From a virus, in the IMG/VR virus record IMGVR_UViG_3300033149_002333, positions 1 to 64,000 of that record: a stretch of DNA of 64,000 nt. One strand, written 5' to 3'. Shown one piece after another: positions 42,381-50,462 of this stretch (position 1 is its first letter; every line of letters begins with the position of its first letter). The notes below the pieces were generated by a model. That model saw only the letters and a list, made by a program, of their open reading frames with translations. It had not been told where the DNA came from and ran no database searches. The position numbers and the translations under genes were made by a program.

Positions 42381-43135
42381 TTGCGTGCTCCCAGCCAGAT
42401 GGTAGTGATCAACCGTTGGATTAAATTTCGTGCATCTTCTTTGGAAGTTGGGTTGTAACTAGGAAAATGCTTGCGCCAAGTTGTGTTCCAGATTTCGAGG
42501 TAATTAGCGCCCACTGCGGGTCTGTTCGTGAATGTTTGCCAGTAGGGCAAAAGGTCGGCATAAGCCTGGCGTAGAAAAAACTTATCCGGCGGTGCGAAAT
42601 AAGGGGTCATTGCGTGTCGGTCTAGGTTTAGGAATGGTTGGTAAAGCTCCACGTTGAGAAAGTTGCATGGAATTTGGAAGGCTGGTTGGACGTACATAAG
42701 TTGCCCCGCCCAACCTCGGAGGTAGCTTCCGTGGTCGTAGCCCCCGAAGTGTTCATCCGCTCCCTCGCCAGTGAAGATAGCGTTGGCTTTGCATTTGGTT
42801 GCTGCGTATTTGATGGCAAACCAAGGCCAGACATTCCACTGAGGCTTGGGGAAGTGACATAGGATTTGGGGGAGTTCGCCAACGAACTCTTCATGGATAT
42901 CGATGAAGTGGTAGCGTACTCCGTAATGCCGAGCTACTCGTTCAGCTTCTTCGCGTGGGTCCTTGGAGGTTCCGAAGCCTACGGTTATAGCGTCGATGCA
43001 TGCTGGCGGGTAGAGTTCGCATAGGTGGTGTAGGATTATAGTCGAGTCCAGGCCTCCGCTCAGTAAGATTGCGGGCCTGAGCCCCGGATTTTGGGGAAAG
43101 TTTGCTTTTATATGATTTCTAATCACACTCGGCAT
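42287..43135 (-). CDS. asparagine synthase-like ATP-pyrophosphatase (amidotransferase)
   Basis: A 282-residue protein. The start at 43135 is chosen as AGGAG lies 6 bases before it. Residues 26-31 are S-G-G-L-D-S, the PP-loop that activates a carboxylate by AMP, and F-T-G-E-G-A-D-E-H-F-G-G-Y follows the family layout. The N-terminal glutaminase (Ntn, Cys 2) domain of true asparagine synthetases is missing, so ammonia must come from elsewhere. Its last 30 residues are Ser/Pro/Thr-rich and atypical. It lies in the sugar island, so a sugar-carboxylate amidation is a better guess than asparagine supply. Confidence 0.8.
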   Translation of the reverse strand: MPSVIRNHIKANFPQNPGLRPAILLSGGLDSTIILHHLCELYPPACIDAITVGFGTSKDPREEAERVARHYGVRYHFIDIHEEFVGELPQILCHFPKPQWNVWPWFAIKYAATKCKANAIFTGEGADEHFGGYDHGSYLRGWAGQLMYVQPAFQIPCNFLNVELYQPFLNLDRHAMTPYFAPPDKFFLRQAYADLLPYWQTFTNRPAVGANYLEIWNTTWRKHFPSYNPTSKEDARNLIQRLITTIWLGARKWTTSAVPSPSSGTPSTNVWTSFGPLPGSCS

Positions 43136-44048
43136 AAGCATCTCCTGTGGGAAGAAGTCGTACGTTGAGTTCCAGTGAGTAAGCCACGGGGGCGTTGAAG
43201 GATAGGGAGGTGTAGCCTAGTTGGTCGACTAACAGCGGGATTGTTGCTGCGCCTGTCGAAGGCTCCGGGGTGTCGAGTCTTATGGCTATAGATTGATAGT
43301 TCCATTTGCCGGTTTTTGCTTGGAAGTGAACCCCTGGGATGTTCCCGAAGAGGGTTAAATACCCCTCATAAACCTTCGCGCGGCGTTCGATTTCTTGTTC
43401 GAGATAATACAATTGGCCTAGTCCAATAGCCGCGTTTATCTCGGACATTCGATAGTTGCCCAGGCCGAAGTCGCGCATGGCTCTGATTCTTTGGATCATT
43501 TCGATGGAGTCTGATACCACCACTCCGCCTTCGCCAGTAGTGACTAGCTTGCGGGGGTGGAAGCTATAGACGGCTGCGATGGCGTTCGAGCGGGCGGACC
43601 CAAGACTGCAAGCAGCGTCTTCTATTGTTCGGGAAGGCGGGAAACCTTTTGGGATAGGCATTCCGTAGGCCGAAACGGGAATGAAAAATATCGAAGGGTT
43701 GCTAAGATAATCATCGAGCTTGTTGGGGTCGAGCATGAAGGTGTTTGGGTCTACGTCTGCTATGACGACTTCGTACTTAGCGCGTTCTACTGCTAAGCGG
43801 GTGGCTTTGTGGGTGTAGGCCGGAATTAAGCATTTAGCTGGCGTGGGACTTATAGCGCGTAGGGCTAGTTCTAGGCCGATGGTTGCGTTGCAAACTGCGA
43901 CTGCGTAGGGGTAACTAGCTATCCGGGCCACGCGATATTCGAATTCCTGTACCATCGGGCCGTTGTTGGCGTAGGTTCTCGATTTGATGGCTTCTTCGAG
44001 AAGGTCGAGAGAACGTTGAGGGAGTTTGATGGTGTTGATTCGGGTCAT
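43119..44048 (-). CDS. DegT/DnrJ/EryC1-type sugar aminotransferase (WbpE-like)
   Basis: A 309-residue pyridoxal-phosphate enzyme, slightly shorter than the usual about 360. Y-S-F-H-P-R-K at 161-167 contains the cofactor Lys 167, followed by T-T-G-E-G-G. T-I-E-D-A-A at 141-146 contains the Asp that contacts the ring nitrogen. C-N-A-T-I-G-L-E-L-A-L at 53-63 binds the phosphate. It would transfer amino groups to a keto sugar nucleotide. With the WlbA/WbpB-like dehydrogenase and acetyltransferase below it fits a 3-amino-uronic acid route. It overlaps the next gene. Confidence 0.85.
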   Translation of the reverse strand: MTRINTIKLPQRSLDLLEEAIKSRTYANNGPMVQEFEYRVARIASYPYAVAVCNATIGLELALRAISPTPAKCLIPAYTHKATRLAVERAKYEVVIADVDPNTFMLDPNKLDDYLSNPSIFFIPVSAYGMPIPKGFPPSRTIEDAACSLGSARSNAIAAVYSFHPRKLVTTGEGGVVVSDSIEMIQRIRAMRDFGLGNYRMSEINAAIGLGQLYYLEQEIERRAKVYEGYLTLFGNIPGVHFQAKTGKWNYQSIAIRLDTPEPSTGAATIPLLVDQLGYTSLSFNAPVAYSLELNVRLLPTGDAYAECD

Positions 44049-44272
44049 GGTTGGGGCTCCTTTCCGATGGTGCTCTTAGGTAACAACAACCACCAGCCCA
44101 GCCAAGCGGCTGTTAGCAAGATTAACGTAAGGCAGTATTCGAGGAGGGTGGCAGCGGCACCATCTGTGCTGCGCAAATGCTGTGTACCCCAATACACGCC
44201 CGCCACGATGCTATTGATGACTGCTATTGTAAACGAAAGCCATGCAAGGCATATTTTTATCAATCGTGTCAT
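44045..44272 (-). CDS. 75-residue membrane protein
   Basis: Two hydrophobic segments (about 5-26 and 43-64) separated by an acidic loop. GGAGG precedes the ATG. No family recognised; it overlaps the aminotransferase start by 4 bases, so is co-translated. Confidence 0.65.
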   Translation of the reverse strand: MTRLIKICLAWLSFTIAVINSIVAGVYWGTQHLRSTDGAAATLLEYCLTLILLTAAWLGWWLLLPKSTIGKEPQP

Positions 44273-44296
44273 TTCCTGACCTCCTTGTTCGTATGG

Positions 44297-44485
44297 TCAA
44301 GGTTTTCGTCTTTGCTGATCATCGTTAGTGGATAGGTCCATCCATATCCAGATTGTGGCAGCTGTACTAACGGCTAAGCTACAGATGAATAGAGTTAATC
44401 GCGGCCCGAAAATATATAACATAGCTATTATAAGAGCAGCCATGATTATGCTCGCTATCGAATAGACTATAATTACTTTACGCAT
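44297..44485 (-). CDS. 62-residue membrane protein
   Basis: The start at 44485 (M-R-K-V-I-I-V-Y) follows AAGGTGG; a longer frame from 44608 would overlap a real gene. Two membrane helices and a basic tail. Function unknown. Confidence 0.6.
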   Translation of the reverse strand: MRKVIIVYSIASIIMAALIIAMLYIFGPRLTLFICSLAVSTAATIWIWMDLSTNDDQQRRKP

Positions 44486-44495
44486 GTCCACCTTA

Positions 44496-44813
44496 CTAAG
44501 GCTGCTCCCCTGGGTCGTACCAAACGTTATTTTCGCCCCAGGTGCATCTGAGATAGGGCACCCATGTGCTACGAAACTCAGGGTCAGGGACGAAGATAAT
44601 ACAGTCAAAATAGCCGTCTGCCTCTAGGTACGTTTTCCAAGCCTCCAGTTCCTCTCTGTTGTAGCTTTGTATAAGCAACGATCCCATAAGGTGTGCGTGC
44701 TCCCCTCCGTCCTTATCTAAGGCTACGACTAGTTCTTTACATCCCTCACCCGTCTCAGCGGCAACAGGGACCGCAAGCAACAAGAGTACTGCAAAGATTA
44801 CAACTAGCTTCAT
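44496..44813 (-). CDS. secreted Cys-containing protein
   Basis: A 105-residue protein. Residues 1-19 (K-L-V-V-I-F-A-V-L-L-L-L-A-V-P-V-A-A) form a clear signal peptide ending A-x-A, so the mature protein lies in the periplasm. Three Cys (C25, C70, C89) could allow a disulphide. Strong AAAGGAGG site. No family recognised. Confidence 0.7.
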   Translation of the reverse strand: MKLVVIFAVLLLLAVPVAAETGEGCKELVVALDKDGGEHAHLMGSLLIQSYNREELEAWKTYLEADGYFDCIIFVPDPEFRSTWVPYLRCTWGENNVWYDPGEQP

Positions 44814-44995
44814 TGTTTACCTCCTTTCCTCGTCCAAAAAGTTATGTCATAACCTCCGCGCTTAACGTGCAGGGGTGTTTTTGGACTCCCCCGGAATTTC
44901 CAAGGATCTCCGATCTTCAGGATTTGTTTATCTTCCTTCGTGGCGCGGATGTCTAAGAATAGTACCCTGCGAAACATGTTGAGTAGGCGCTTCAT
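44810..44995 (-). CDS. 61-residue basic hypothetical protein
   Basis: An arginine/lysine-rich protein (M-K-R-L-L-N-M-F-R-R-V-L-F-L-D-I-R-A-T-K, then P-L-H-V-K-R-G-G-Y-D-I-T-F-W). Good AGGAGG site and ATGA overlap with the next gene. No family recognised. Confidence 0.6.
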   Translation of the reverse strand: MKRLLNMFRRVLFLDIRATKEDKQILKIGDPWKFRGSPKTPLHVKRGGYDITFWTRKGGKQ

Positions 44996-45033
44996 TTGTT
45001 ATTCTCCTCCTTTCTATGTTCATCGTTCCACCC

Positions 45034-45201
45034 TCACGTATAAAAAAGCAAAAAGATACCAAGTGGTATTGTAACAATCAGGACAGCTCCCCAGAGCCCA
45101 AACATCATGGTGAGAATTATGATGTGTGAAGCAGAGTAAACGAGGAGCAGAAGCCCAATGATTTTGCAGGCGGTTCTTAACTGCTTGCATTTGTCAATCA
45201 T
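45034..45201 (-). CDS. 55-residue membrane protein
   Basis: The start at 45201 avoids overlap with the radical SAM gene. A basic N-terminus (M-I-D-K-C-K-Q-L-R-T-A-C-K) is followed by two hydrophobic helices. One of several tiny membrane proteins between the sugar genes. Confidence 0.6.
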   Translation of the reverse strand: MIDKCKQLRTACKIIGLLLLVYSASHIIILTMMFGLWGAVLIVTIPLGIFLLFYT

Positions 45202-45217
45202 CTCGATGTTCCGCCTT

Positions 45218-45982
45218 CTACTCCAAACGCTCTCCCCTACTAAACCCCGTCCACTGGTCGCACTTAGCACAAGTGCTATCCGGATACTCGCTGCAAATCT
45301 TCGAGCTTCGCAGCCGACGCTCGACTTCGTCTAGGGATGAAGTTCGAACATTCAAATTCGGCTCGGGTTGCCAAACATGACAACAACGAGAAACCTGCCC
45401 GTCCCAGGAGATAACAAGGTCGTGTTTGAGTTTGCTGCAAAACTTACGCGGGGATTCGGGACGGTGAGCTGGGAGAGTTTGGCCATAGATTCCATTTATG
45501 GTATGCGGGGCGTAGGTTCGAATGATGTCTGGTTGTAATTGCTTGATGCGTTCGACCGGAACGTCGTAGCCCATAACGGTGCTAGCTTGGATGCGTGGTT
45601 TAGAAAAACCGCCGCGCTTGGCCAGCAGCATGTCGAGCGTCGCGAGGCTTTGCTCGCTGTGAATACTTACGCTGATTTCGGTTAGCTTGAAGAATACTTC
45701 ATCCGGCCAAACGTCTTGGCGAATCCCATTAGTTGCTATGATAACGCGTGGAATGAGTTCGACCGCAACGCGCATCCAGTCGGCAAATTCTGGATGCAGG
45801 GTTGGTTCGCCACGCCAAAATGGGATTAAGGTTAGAGTCTCGTCCCTAGCACTAACCTGATGCAGAAGATCGAAAAATATCCAATCTTCCATATAGCCTA
45901 GTTTCATGTTGGTAGTATGCCTCGGGCACATGCTGCAAGATAGGTTGCAATGGTTGGTTAGTTCGATTATCAAATTGCGCAT
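45218..45982 (-). CDS. radical SAM/SPASM enzyme
   Basis: A 254-residue protein. H-C-N-L-S-C-S-M-C-P gives the C-x3-C-x2-C cluster motif (Cys 12, 16, 19) that holds the SAM iron-sulphur cluster. W-R-G-E-P-T-L-H-P matches the G-G-E-P motif (here R-G-E-P). A C-terminal SPASM-like set of Cys occurs at F-C-S-K-L, V-S-R-C-C-H-V-W and C-A-K-C-D-Q-W. It catalyses radical chemistry, often on sugars or peptides. The place beside sugar genes suggests sugar modification (dehydration or epimerisation). Confidence 0.8.
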   Translation of the reverse strand: MRNLIIELTNHCNLSCSMCPRHTTNMKLGYMEDWIFFDLLHQVSARDETLTLIPFWRGEPTLHPEFADWMRVAVELIPRVIIATNGIRQDVWPDEVFFKLTEISVSIHSEQSLATLDMLLAKRGGFSKPRIQASTVMGYDVPVERIKQLQPDIIRTYAPHTINGIYGQTLPAHRPESPRKFCSKLKHDLVISWDGQVSRCCHVWQPEPNLNVRTSSLDEVERRLRSSKICSEYPDSTCAKCDQWTGFSRGERLE

Positions 45983-45985
45983 TGA

Positions 45986-46195
45986 TTACTCCTTGAATTC
46001 CTGAGCACCGGGGCGAAGTTCATAGGTAAGCGTTACCGTAGCGCGAGTTTGGTGGCAATCGACCAAGGCTAGAATGTCCAACAGCGGATCGAAATCCTGC
46101 TCAACTAGCCAAGAAGTGGTAGCTTGAATCAAGGAATCGATAAGTTGCTTCGGCGTCCAAAAGCGAGGTTTGGTTAACGTGAAGGTTCTTCGCAT
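45986..46195 (-). CDS. 69-residue hypothetical protein
   Basis: The start at 46195 follows AAGGAGG; a longer frame would overlap the 46174 gene by about 150 bases. It has one helix (Q-L-I-D-S-L-I-Q-A-T-T-S-W-L-V) and a strand. The radical SAM gene begins only 3 bases after its end, so it may be a small partner. Confidence 0.6.
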   Translation of the reverse strand: MRRTFTLTKPRFWTPKQLIDSLIQATTSWLVEQDFDPLLDILALVDCHQTRATVTLTYELRPGAQEFKE

Positions 46196-47211
46196 GCTTG
46201 GGCCTCCTTTCCGTGGTAGAGTTTTTTCATAAGCATCGACCAGAGATCGTAGGGGTCGATGGCCTCGACTTGGTGGGGTTGGAGGTTTAGTTTTGATTCT
46301 AGCAGAGGTTTGAGTGGACTTGCGTACCATGAGGTTAGGGGAACGCCGAAGCCTTGCTTTGGACGGTCCCAGAGGGGTTTGGGGAGGTAATGAGATAAAA
46401 TCGAACGCAGAATAAGTTTGCCCTTGAAGGGGGATAAGTGATAATGGCGTGGCAAGCTAGTGGCCAAAAAGGGATTGGAGTTGAGGAAGTCAACAAATGG
46501 CATACTTAGTCTCAATCCATGGTGAAGAGCTGCGAACACCGTTTTGTGAAGAGTGCTGATAGGATCTCTCCAGTTGACAGCTAGTGTCGTATCCCACCAA
46601 CGTGATTGAATTTCGTCTACTACGGTGGGTTGTTGGAGAAGTTGTTCCAACTTCTTCCACTTTTGGTCCATGTTGGGGCGTTTGAGTGGAAGCTGCTCGG
46701 CAACCCGTGGCAAGCGATTAGCTATTGCTTTACGCAGCCGGTAGGGGATGTGCTTTAACCACAAAGCCGCGCGATAGCGGTCGTAGCCGTAAAATAGTTC
46801 ATCCCCCAACTCGCCAGTAATCACGCGCGAGTAAGGCCTAGCAAGCTCGCAGGCTTTGAGCGTGGGGACGGCTGAGGGATTGTCGAGCAGGTTGGGATAG
46901 ACCTTGGGGATGAGCAAGGTATTAGCTAGAACATCTTCATCAGTTAAATCATGAACTACGTGTCTAACTCCTAGACGTTGAGCTATACGAGTTGCGTGGA
47001 TAGATTCGTCGCAGTCCGACCCCCAGAAGGCTATAGTTATAGCTACGACAGAGCGCGGATGTTCTCGTGCAAGCATAGCCAGCAAAAGAGTCGAATCTAT
47101 TCCCCCGCTGAATAGCACGGCAACCGGATCTTCGGGGGTAGGCTTGGGGTGGAGAGTTACTTCAAGCAACTCCTCCCAAATACGATCCCTAGCTTTTTTC
47201 CAGTATGACAC
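46174..47211 (-). CDS. second asparagine synthase-like ATP-pyrophosphatase
   Basis: A 345-residue protein from a GTG start with AAGGAGG. S-G-G-I-D-S at 35-40 is the PP-loop. T-G-E-L-G-D-E-L-F-Y-G-Y and P-F-V-D-F-L complete the active-site blocks of the synthetase domain. No glutaminase domain. The C-terminal W-D-R-P-K-Q-G-F-G-V-P matches asparagine synthetase ends. It may activate a carboxyl group of a sugar or amino acid. Confidence 0.85.
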   Translation of the reverse strand: MSYWKKARDRIWEELLEVTLHPKPTPEDPVAVLFSGGIDSTLLLAMLAREHPRSVVAITIAFWGSDCDESIHATRIAQRLGVRHVVHDLTDEDVLANTLLIPKVYPNLLDNPSAVPTLKACELARPYSRVITGELGDELFYGYDRYRAALWLKHIPYRLRKAIANRLPRVAEQLPLKRPNMDQKWKKLEQLLQQPTVVDEIQSRWWDTTLAVNWRDPISTLHKTVFAALHHGLRLSMPFVDFLNSNPFLATSLPRHYHLSPFKGKLILRSILSHYLPKPLWDRPKQGFGVPLTSWYASPLKPLLESKLNLQPHQVEAIDPYDLWSMLMKKLYHGKEAQACEEPSR

Positions 47212-48280
47212 GATAAACCTCCTTTTCCTGGTTGGTTATGGCGGTGGGGTTGAACATTTTTAGGGCTTTGCGCCGGGCGTTGACTCCGAGCAACTCGGGG
47301 TCGGATTCTAGGGTTTGAATTATGGCTTCGGCTAGGGCTGTGGAGTTGCCCTCTGGGGCTAGGCAGCCTACGTCTGAGCTGACGAATTCCGACAACCATT
47401 CTATATCATAGCCTACAATAGGTGCCCCGCATAAGGCTGCTTCGACGATGGTTGAACCCCCGTAAGGAGAAAGAAAAACCTGATGCGAGCGATATAGCTG
47501 ATGGAGTTTTATCTGCGTAACCCAACCAGTAAAGCGTACCAATCCGGGGGCTTTTTGGCTGGCGTAGGTTGCGATGCGTTCATAAGCCGGGCCGGAGCCA
47601 GCGATTGTGAGCGTGACGTGCGCTTGAGCCACGGCGTCGATGCAATCGAGGACGTAGGATTCGTATTCGGTTGATAGGCGGCTGACGTAAAGGCATGTGC
47701 CTAGTGGCTCGGAGCGCTGAGGTTCGACATAATGAATCGGATGAATGCCTATGTTGCGTATGGTTGGGACGGGGTAGCTAACGTATCTGGAAGCCCAAGC
47801 GGAGTTGTTGGCATTCCCACCGAAAACCAAAGCCGCGTCTCGCATGACACGTTCGGCTAGATGGAGAAAGAGTTTCCATTTGAGGGGTGAGTTGCAATAC
47901 CACCCCCGATCGTGCATGAAGCCGAAGTTGGCGCCAACGTAAACTACATAAGGCAAGTTGAAGCGCTTGGACAGTTGGCGAGCTATTAGGCCACAAGTAG
48001 AGGGATTGCCCGCTTTGATGATAGTTAAGCCGGGGTGGTCGGCGATAATCTCCTCAACGGTGCGCTGCAACTTCATATATCCGCGCAAACCCCGATTGAA
48101 ATCACGCACATAAGCACGTTGCCTCGGGGCGTCGAGGCGTAGTTCTTGATCGCACTGGGGGTGGAGGGTGTAAACCTGGTCGAAAAATCCTCCGAGGGTG
48201 CGTTGGTAGATAACTTCCCACATCTCGTTGCGAGTCAAAACCGGGATGGAGGATGGAATGATGGTTATTAGAGTTGGCAT
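47189..48280 (-). CDS. GT4-type glycosyltransferase
   Basis: A 363-residue protein from M at 48280, AAGGAG upstream (a longer frame from 48364 overlaps a small membrane gene). It has two Rossmann-like halves. The second carries C-L-Y-V-S-R-L-S, L-T-I-A-G-S-G-P, V-R-F-T-G-W-V and the sugar-nucleotide E-A-A-L-C-G-A-P-I-V-G-Y block, as in GT-B family 4 enzymes. It likely adds a sugar to a surface glycan. Confidence 0.85.
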   Translation of the reverse strand: MPTLITIIPSSIPVLTRNEMWEVIYQRTLGGFFDQVYTLHPQCDQELRLDAPRQRAYVRDFNRGLRGYMKLQRTVEEIIADHPGLTIIKAGNPSTCGLIARQLSKRFNLPYVVYVGANFGFMHDRGWYCNSPLKWKLFLHLAERVMRDAALVFGGNANNSAWASRYVSYPVPTIRNIGIHPIHYVEPQRSEPLGTCLYVSRLSTEYESYVLDCIDAVAQAHVTLTIAGSGPAYERIATYASQKAPGLVRFTGWVTQIKLHQLYRSHQVFLSPYGGSTIVEAALCGAPIVGYDIEWLSEFVSSDVGCLAPEGNSTALAEAIIQTLESDPELLGVNARRKALKMFNPTAITNQEKEVYRVILEKS

Positions 48281-48294
48281 TTTGGGTTGGCTCC

Positions 48295-48456
48295 TTAACC
48301 AGAAAGTAGAAAAATACCAGTTATAAGTGCGGCGGAGAGGATAAGGGATGCTCCAAGAATACATAAACCCACTCTGGTCCCGACACTATAGAAGAGTCCG
48401 GCAAAGATAGCTCCAAACACGGCTGAAATGAGTAGAATACCTATAATTTCGCGCAT
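48295..48456 (-). CDS. 53-residue two-helix membrane protein
   Basis: Reads MREIIGILLISAVFGAIF then AGLFYSVGTRVGLCILGA and SLILSAALITGIFLLSG. GGAGGA precedes the ATG. Mostly transmembrane, Gly/Ala-rich, with a Leu/Ile/Ala zipper-like pattern. Unknown role, short but well supported by site and packing. Confidence 0.6.
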   Translation of the reverse strand: MREIIGILLISAVFGAIFAGLFYSVGTRVGLCILGASLILSAALITGIFLLSG

Positions 48457-48803
48457 GGTCTGTCCTCCTCCAGTTTGTTTATTCCCTCCCTCAGCGCTTC
48501 AATAAACGCCTCGATCTGTTCTTTGCTGTCAAACAAAAACTCAGAGTCAACCCGGACCGAGACGCCTGATAGGATTTTCAGAGCAGCCCTTAGGCGTGTC
48601 CGCAGCTTGGCCCAAAAGCCCGTTGGCCAGCAAGGATAATACATCCGACGATATAGGCTCAACTCGACGTATCCCGGAGTGTCTTGGTGACGTTCTAGCG
48701 TTAAGTCCAGGTGGCATTCATCCCCACCACAAGCGCATCCCGCTCTGTACCATACTTCCAAACCATCTGTTTCATCCAGCTTCATTACTCTGTTTGAAAT
48801 CAT
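48441..48803 (-). CDS. hypothetical protein
   Basis: A 120-residue acidic protein with a Cys cluster near the start (C-A-C-G-G-D-E-C-H-L), then mixed helices and strands. GGGGAG lies 8 bases before the ATG. It overlaps the upstream gene by 32 bases and the downstream membrane gene by 16. No family recognised. Confidence 0.6.
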   Translation of the reverse strand: MISNRVMKLDETDGLEVWYRAGCACGGDECHLDLTLERHQDTPGYVELSLYRRMYYPCWPTGFWAKLRTRLRAALKILSGVSVRVDSEFLFDSKEQIEAFIEALREGINKLEEDRPCAKL

Positions 48804-49050
48804 TGCGCTTTCTCCCCACCAGTAATATATCGCCCGGTCCTAGACTGCATATCGCATGTGGTGCGTCTTTATCGAGCAACCACAGCCGCTCCACTTCGTT
48901 GATTCTGTTCGAGATAATAAACCACTCGCGTTGCTCCTTGCATAACAGTGCGTGTGCTTTTACAAGTCCATCGCGTCGTTCTATTTCTCGGTTGAGATCC
49001 TCGATATGTCGCTGAGCCCATTTAGGTAATTTTGCTATCCTCGAAATCAT
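48772..49050 (-). CDS. DUF7239-like small protein
   Basis: A 92-residue protein from 49050 with AGGAGG. The motif L-P-K-W-A-Q-R-H-I-E-D-L-N-R-E-I is a recurrent phage small-protein start followed by a coiled coil. Function unknown. Confidence 0.6.
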   Translation of the reverse strand: MISRIAKLPKWAQRHIEDLNREIERRDGLVKAHALLCKEQREWFIISNRINEVERLWLLDKDAPHAICSLGPGDILLVGRKRNDFKQSNEAG

Positions 49051-49307
49051 TCCACCTCCTCCGCTAACTTCGCCAGCACGTCTCCATGACAAGCCAGTGG
49101 CTTACACCAACACCCTAAGGTTTTACCTTTTAGTTCATACAGTGCTTCCATCAAATCTTTTCTGCCTCTTATGTACGCTTCGTATTTGGCTATAACATCG
49201 TTTCTTGTTCCGTCCTTTCCGATCTTGAAAGGATTGCCCCACTTAGACGGCCTGCCAATGTATACGTCATAGGCGGCTTTCTTGCAGTGGACTACTTTGG
49301 TTTTCAT
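49047..49307 (-). CDS. DUF4326 domain protein
   Basis: An 86-residue protein starting at 49307 with GGGGAG. It carries the hallmark Y-I-G-R-P-S-K-W-G-N-P-F with a later G-C-W-C-K-P-L-A-C-H-G-D block of DUF4326. This family is common in phages and bacteria, with an unknown biochemical role. Confidence 0.85.
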   Translation of the reverse strand: MKTKVVHCKKAAYDVYIGRPSKWGNPFKIGKDGTRNDVIAKYEAYIRGRKDLMEALYELKGKTLGCWCKPLACHGDVLAKLAEEVE

Positions 49308-49317
49308 TTTGCTCCCC

Positions 49318-50457
49318 CTATATCGTGCCCTTCCGACAAAACTTCCTATAAAAAGACTCATGCACCAACCCGCATTTTAACATCAACCAAAACAACGGTT
49401 GATAACGCTTGAATTTGGCGCGGTAGTTGTTGTATTCTTTGTAGGAGTGTTTGGGCAGGTTGAGCCACAAGGTTAGTTGCTTAGCATCAACGCCGAGTTT
49501 GGACATCAACTCTTCTAGGTCTTCCTTGGGAAAACGCGGAGGTTCTTTGAGTTGATCCGAGGCCCAAGCTCTGGTTATGTACCCGGAGCGAATCTGAGCA
49601 GAAAGAAAGACATACCGATGGTCGATTCCATATCGAGCTGGCATGTAGTGTTGGTGCCAAAATGCAGTTAGAAGATTCTCTCCATGTTTGGAGGAGTAGG
49701 CGGTCCAGTTGTAGCATTTGATCAGCTCTTCTTGCATGTCGCGTTTTGATTTAGAGAGATGATAAAGCGGACGGATTAGTTTTACGCGTTTGCGGAGTCG
49801 GTAATGCAATTGCTTGCTGAACGAGAAGTCTGGAAAGTTCATTTCCTCAAGGGAAATATTGGAACGTTTAGCTACGTCACTTATGTAAGCATAGTCCATA
49901 TACAACCAATCCATCGGAGCTATGCCTTCGGTGCGAAAGTTGTGGCCTTCGAATATATAAGGAGTTTGGTGAAGCTCGGCCTGTTCGTACAGAGCTGCTG
50001 CTAAACCAATATCTGCGGGTGCTTCGAAGTCTGGCAAACCCCGATTAAGAAAGGCTCGAACGAGGTGGTTGTAAAGCTCGAAGTCTACCTTGCGAACGAC
50101 AAGCGGAACGTTTAAGGCCTTGGTTATGGATTGCATGTTGGTCATAGCGAAAGGTTTAGACCAACCGTTGTCGAAGTTTACTGCTATAGGATTTAGATCC
50201 AGAAATTTAGCCAAACGCAGCATATAACTCGAATCAGTTCCACCCGAAACTCCGACTATAACCTTGCCATCGCCGGTTTTGCGTTTGATATCTTTAGCCA
50301 ATTTCTCCAAAGCCTGAAGGCCGCGGTTGCCGGTTGGGTATTTGCGGCTTAGGTCGACGTGCATTTGGCAATAGTTGCATAGACCGTTGGGTCCGATCCG
50401 AACCGTCCTGGACATTGCCGGAGTCATTAAGCAGATGTTGCATTTGACGTATGGCAT
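49318..50457 (-). CDS. N-acetyl sugar amidotransferase (WbpG/PseA-like)
   Basis: A 379-residue protein. Two Cys pairs, C-N-I-C (6-9) and C-N-Y-C (27-30), precede V-S-G-G-T-D-S-S-Y at 70-78, the PP-loop. Later E-G-H-N-F-R-T-E-G and the C-terminal Y-G-I-D-H-R-Y-V block fit the N-acetyl sugar amidotransferase family that, with a HisH-like glutaminase and a HisF-like partner, turns an N-acetyl group into an acetamidino group on 2,3-diamino-uronic acid or legionaminic/pseudaminic-type sugars. No HisH/HisF partner was seen here. It is the third PP-loop enzyme in the island. Confidence 0.8.
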   Translation of the reverse strand: MPYVKCNICLMTPAMSRTVRIGPNGLCNYCQMHVDLSRKYPTGNRGLQALEKLAKDIKRKTGDGKVIVGVSGGTDSSYMLRLAKFLDLNPIAVNFDNGWSKPFAMTNMQSITKALNVPLVVRKVDFELYNHLVRAFLNRGLPDFEAPADIGLAAALYEQAELHQTPYIFEGHNFRTEGIAPMDWLYMDYAYISDVAKRSNISLEEMNFPDFSFSKQLHYRLRKRVKLIRPLYHLSKSKRDMQEELIKCYNWTAYSSKHGENLLTAFWHQHYMPARYGIDHRYVFLSAQIRSGYITRAWASDQLKEPPRFPKEDLEELMSKLGVDAKQLTLWLNLPKHSYKEYNNYRAKFKRYQPLFWLMLKCGLVHESFYRKFCRKGTI

Positions 50458-50462
50458 GATAC

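Noticed and set aside
48596-49015. 139-residue plus-strand ORF
   Set aside because: Opposite to three well-supported minus-strand genes with ribosome sites.
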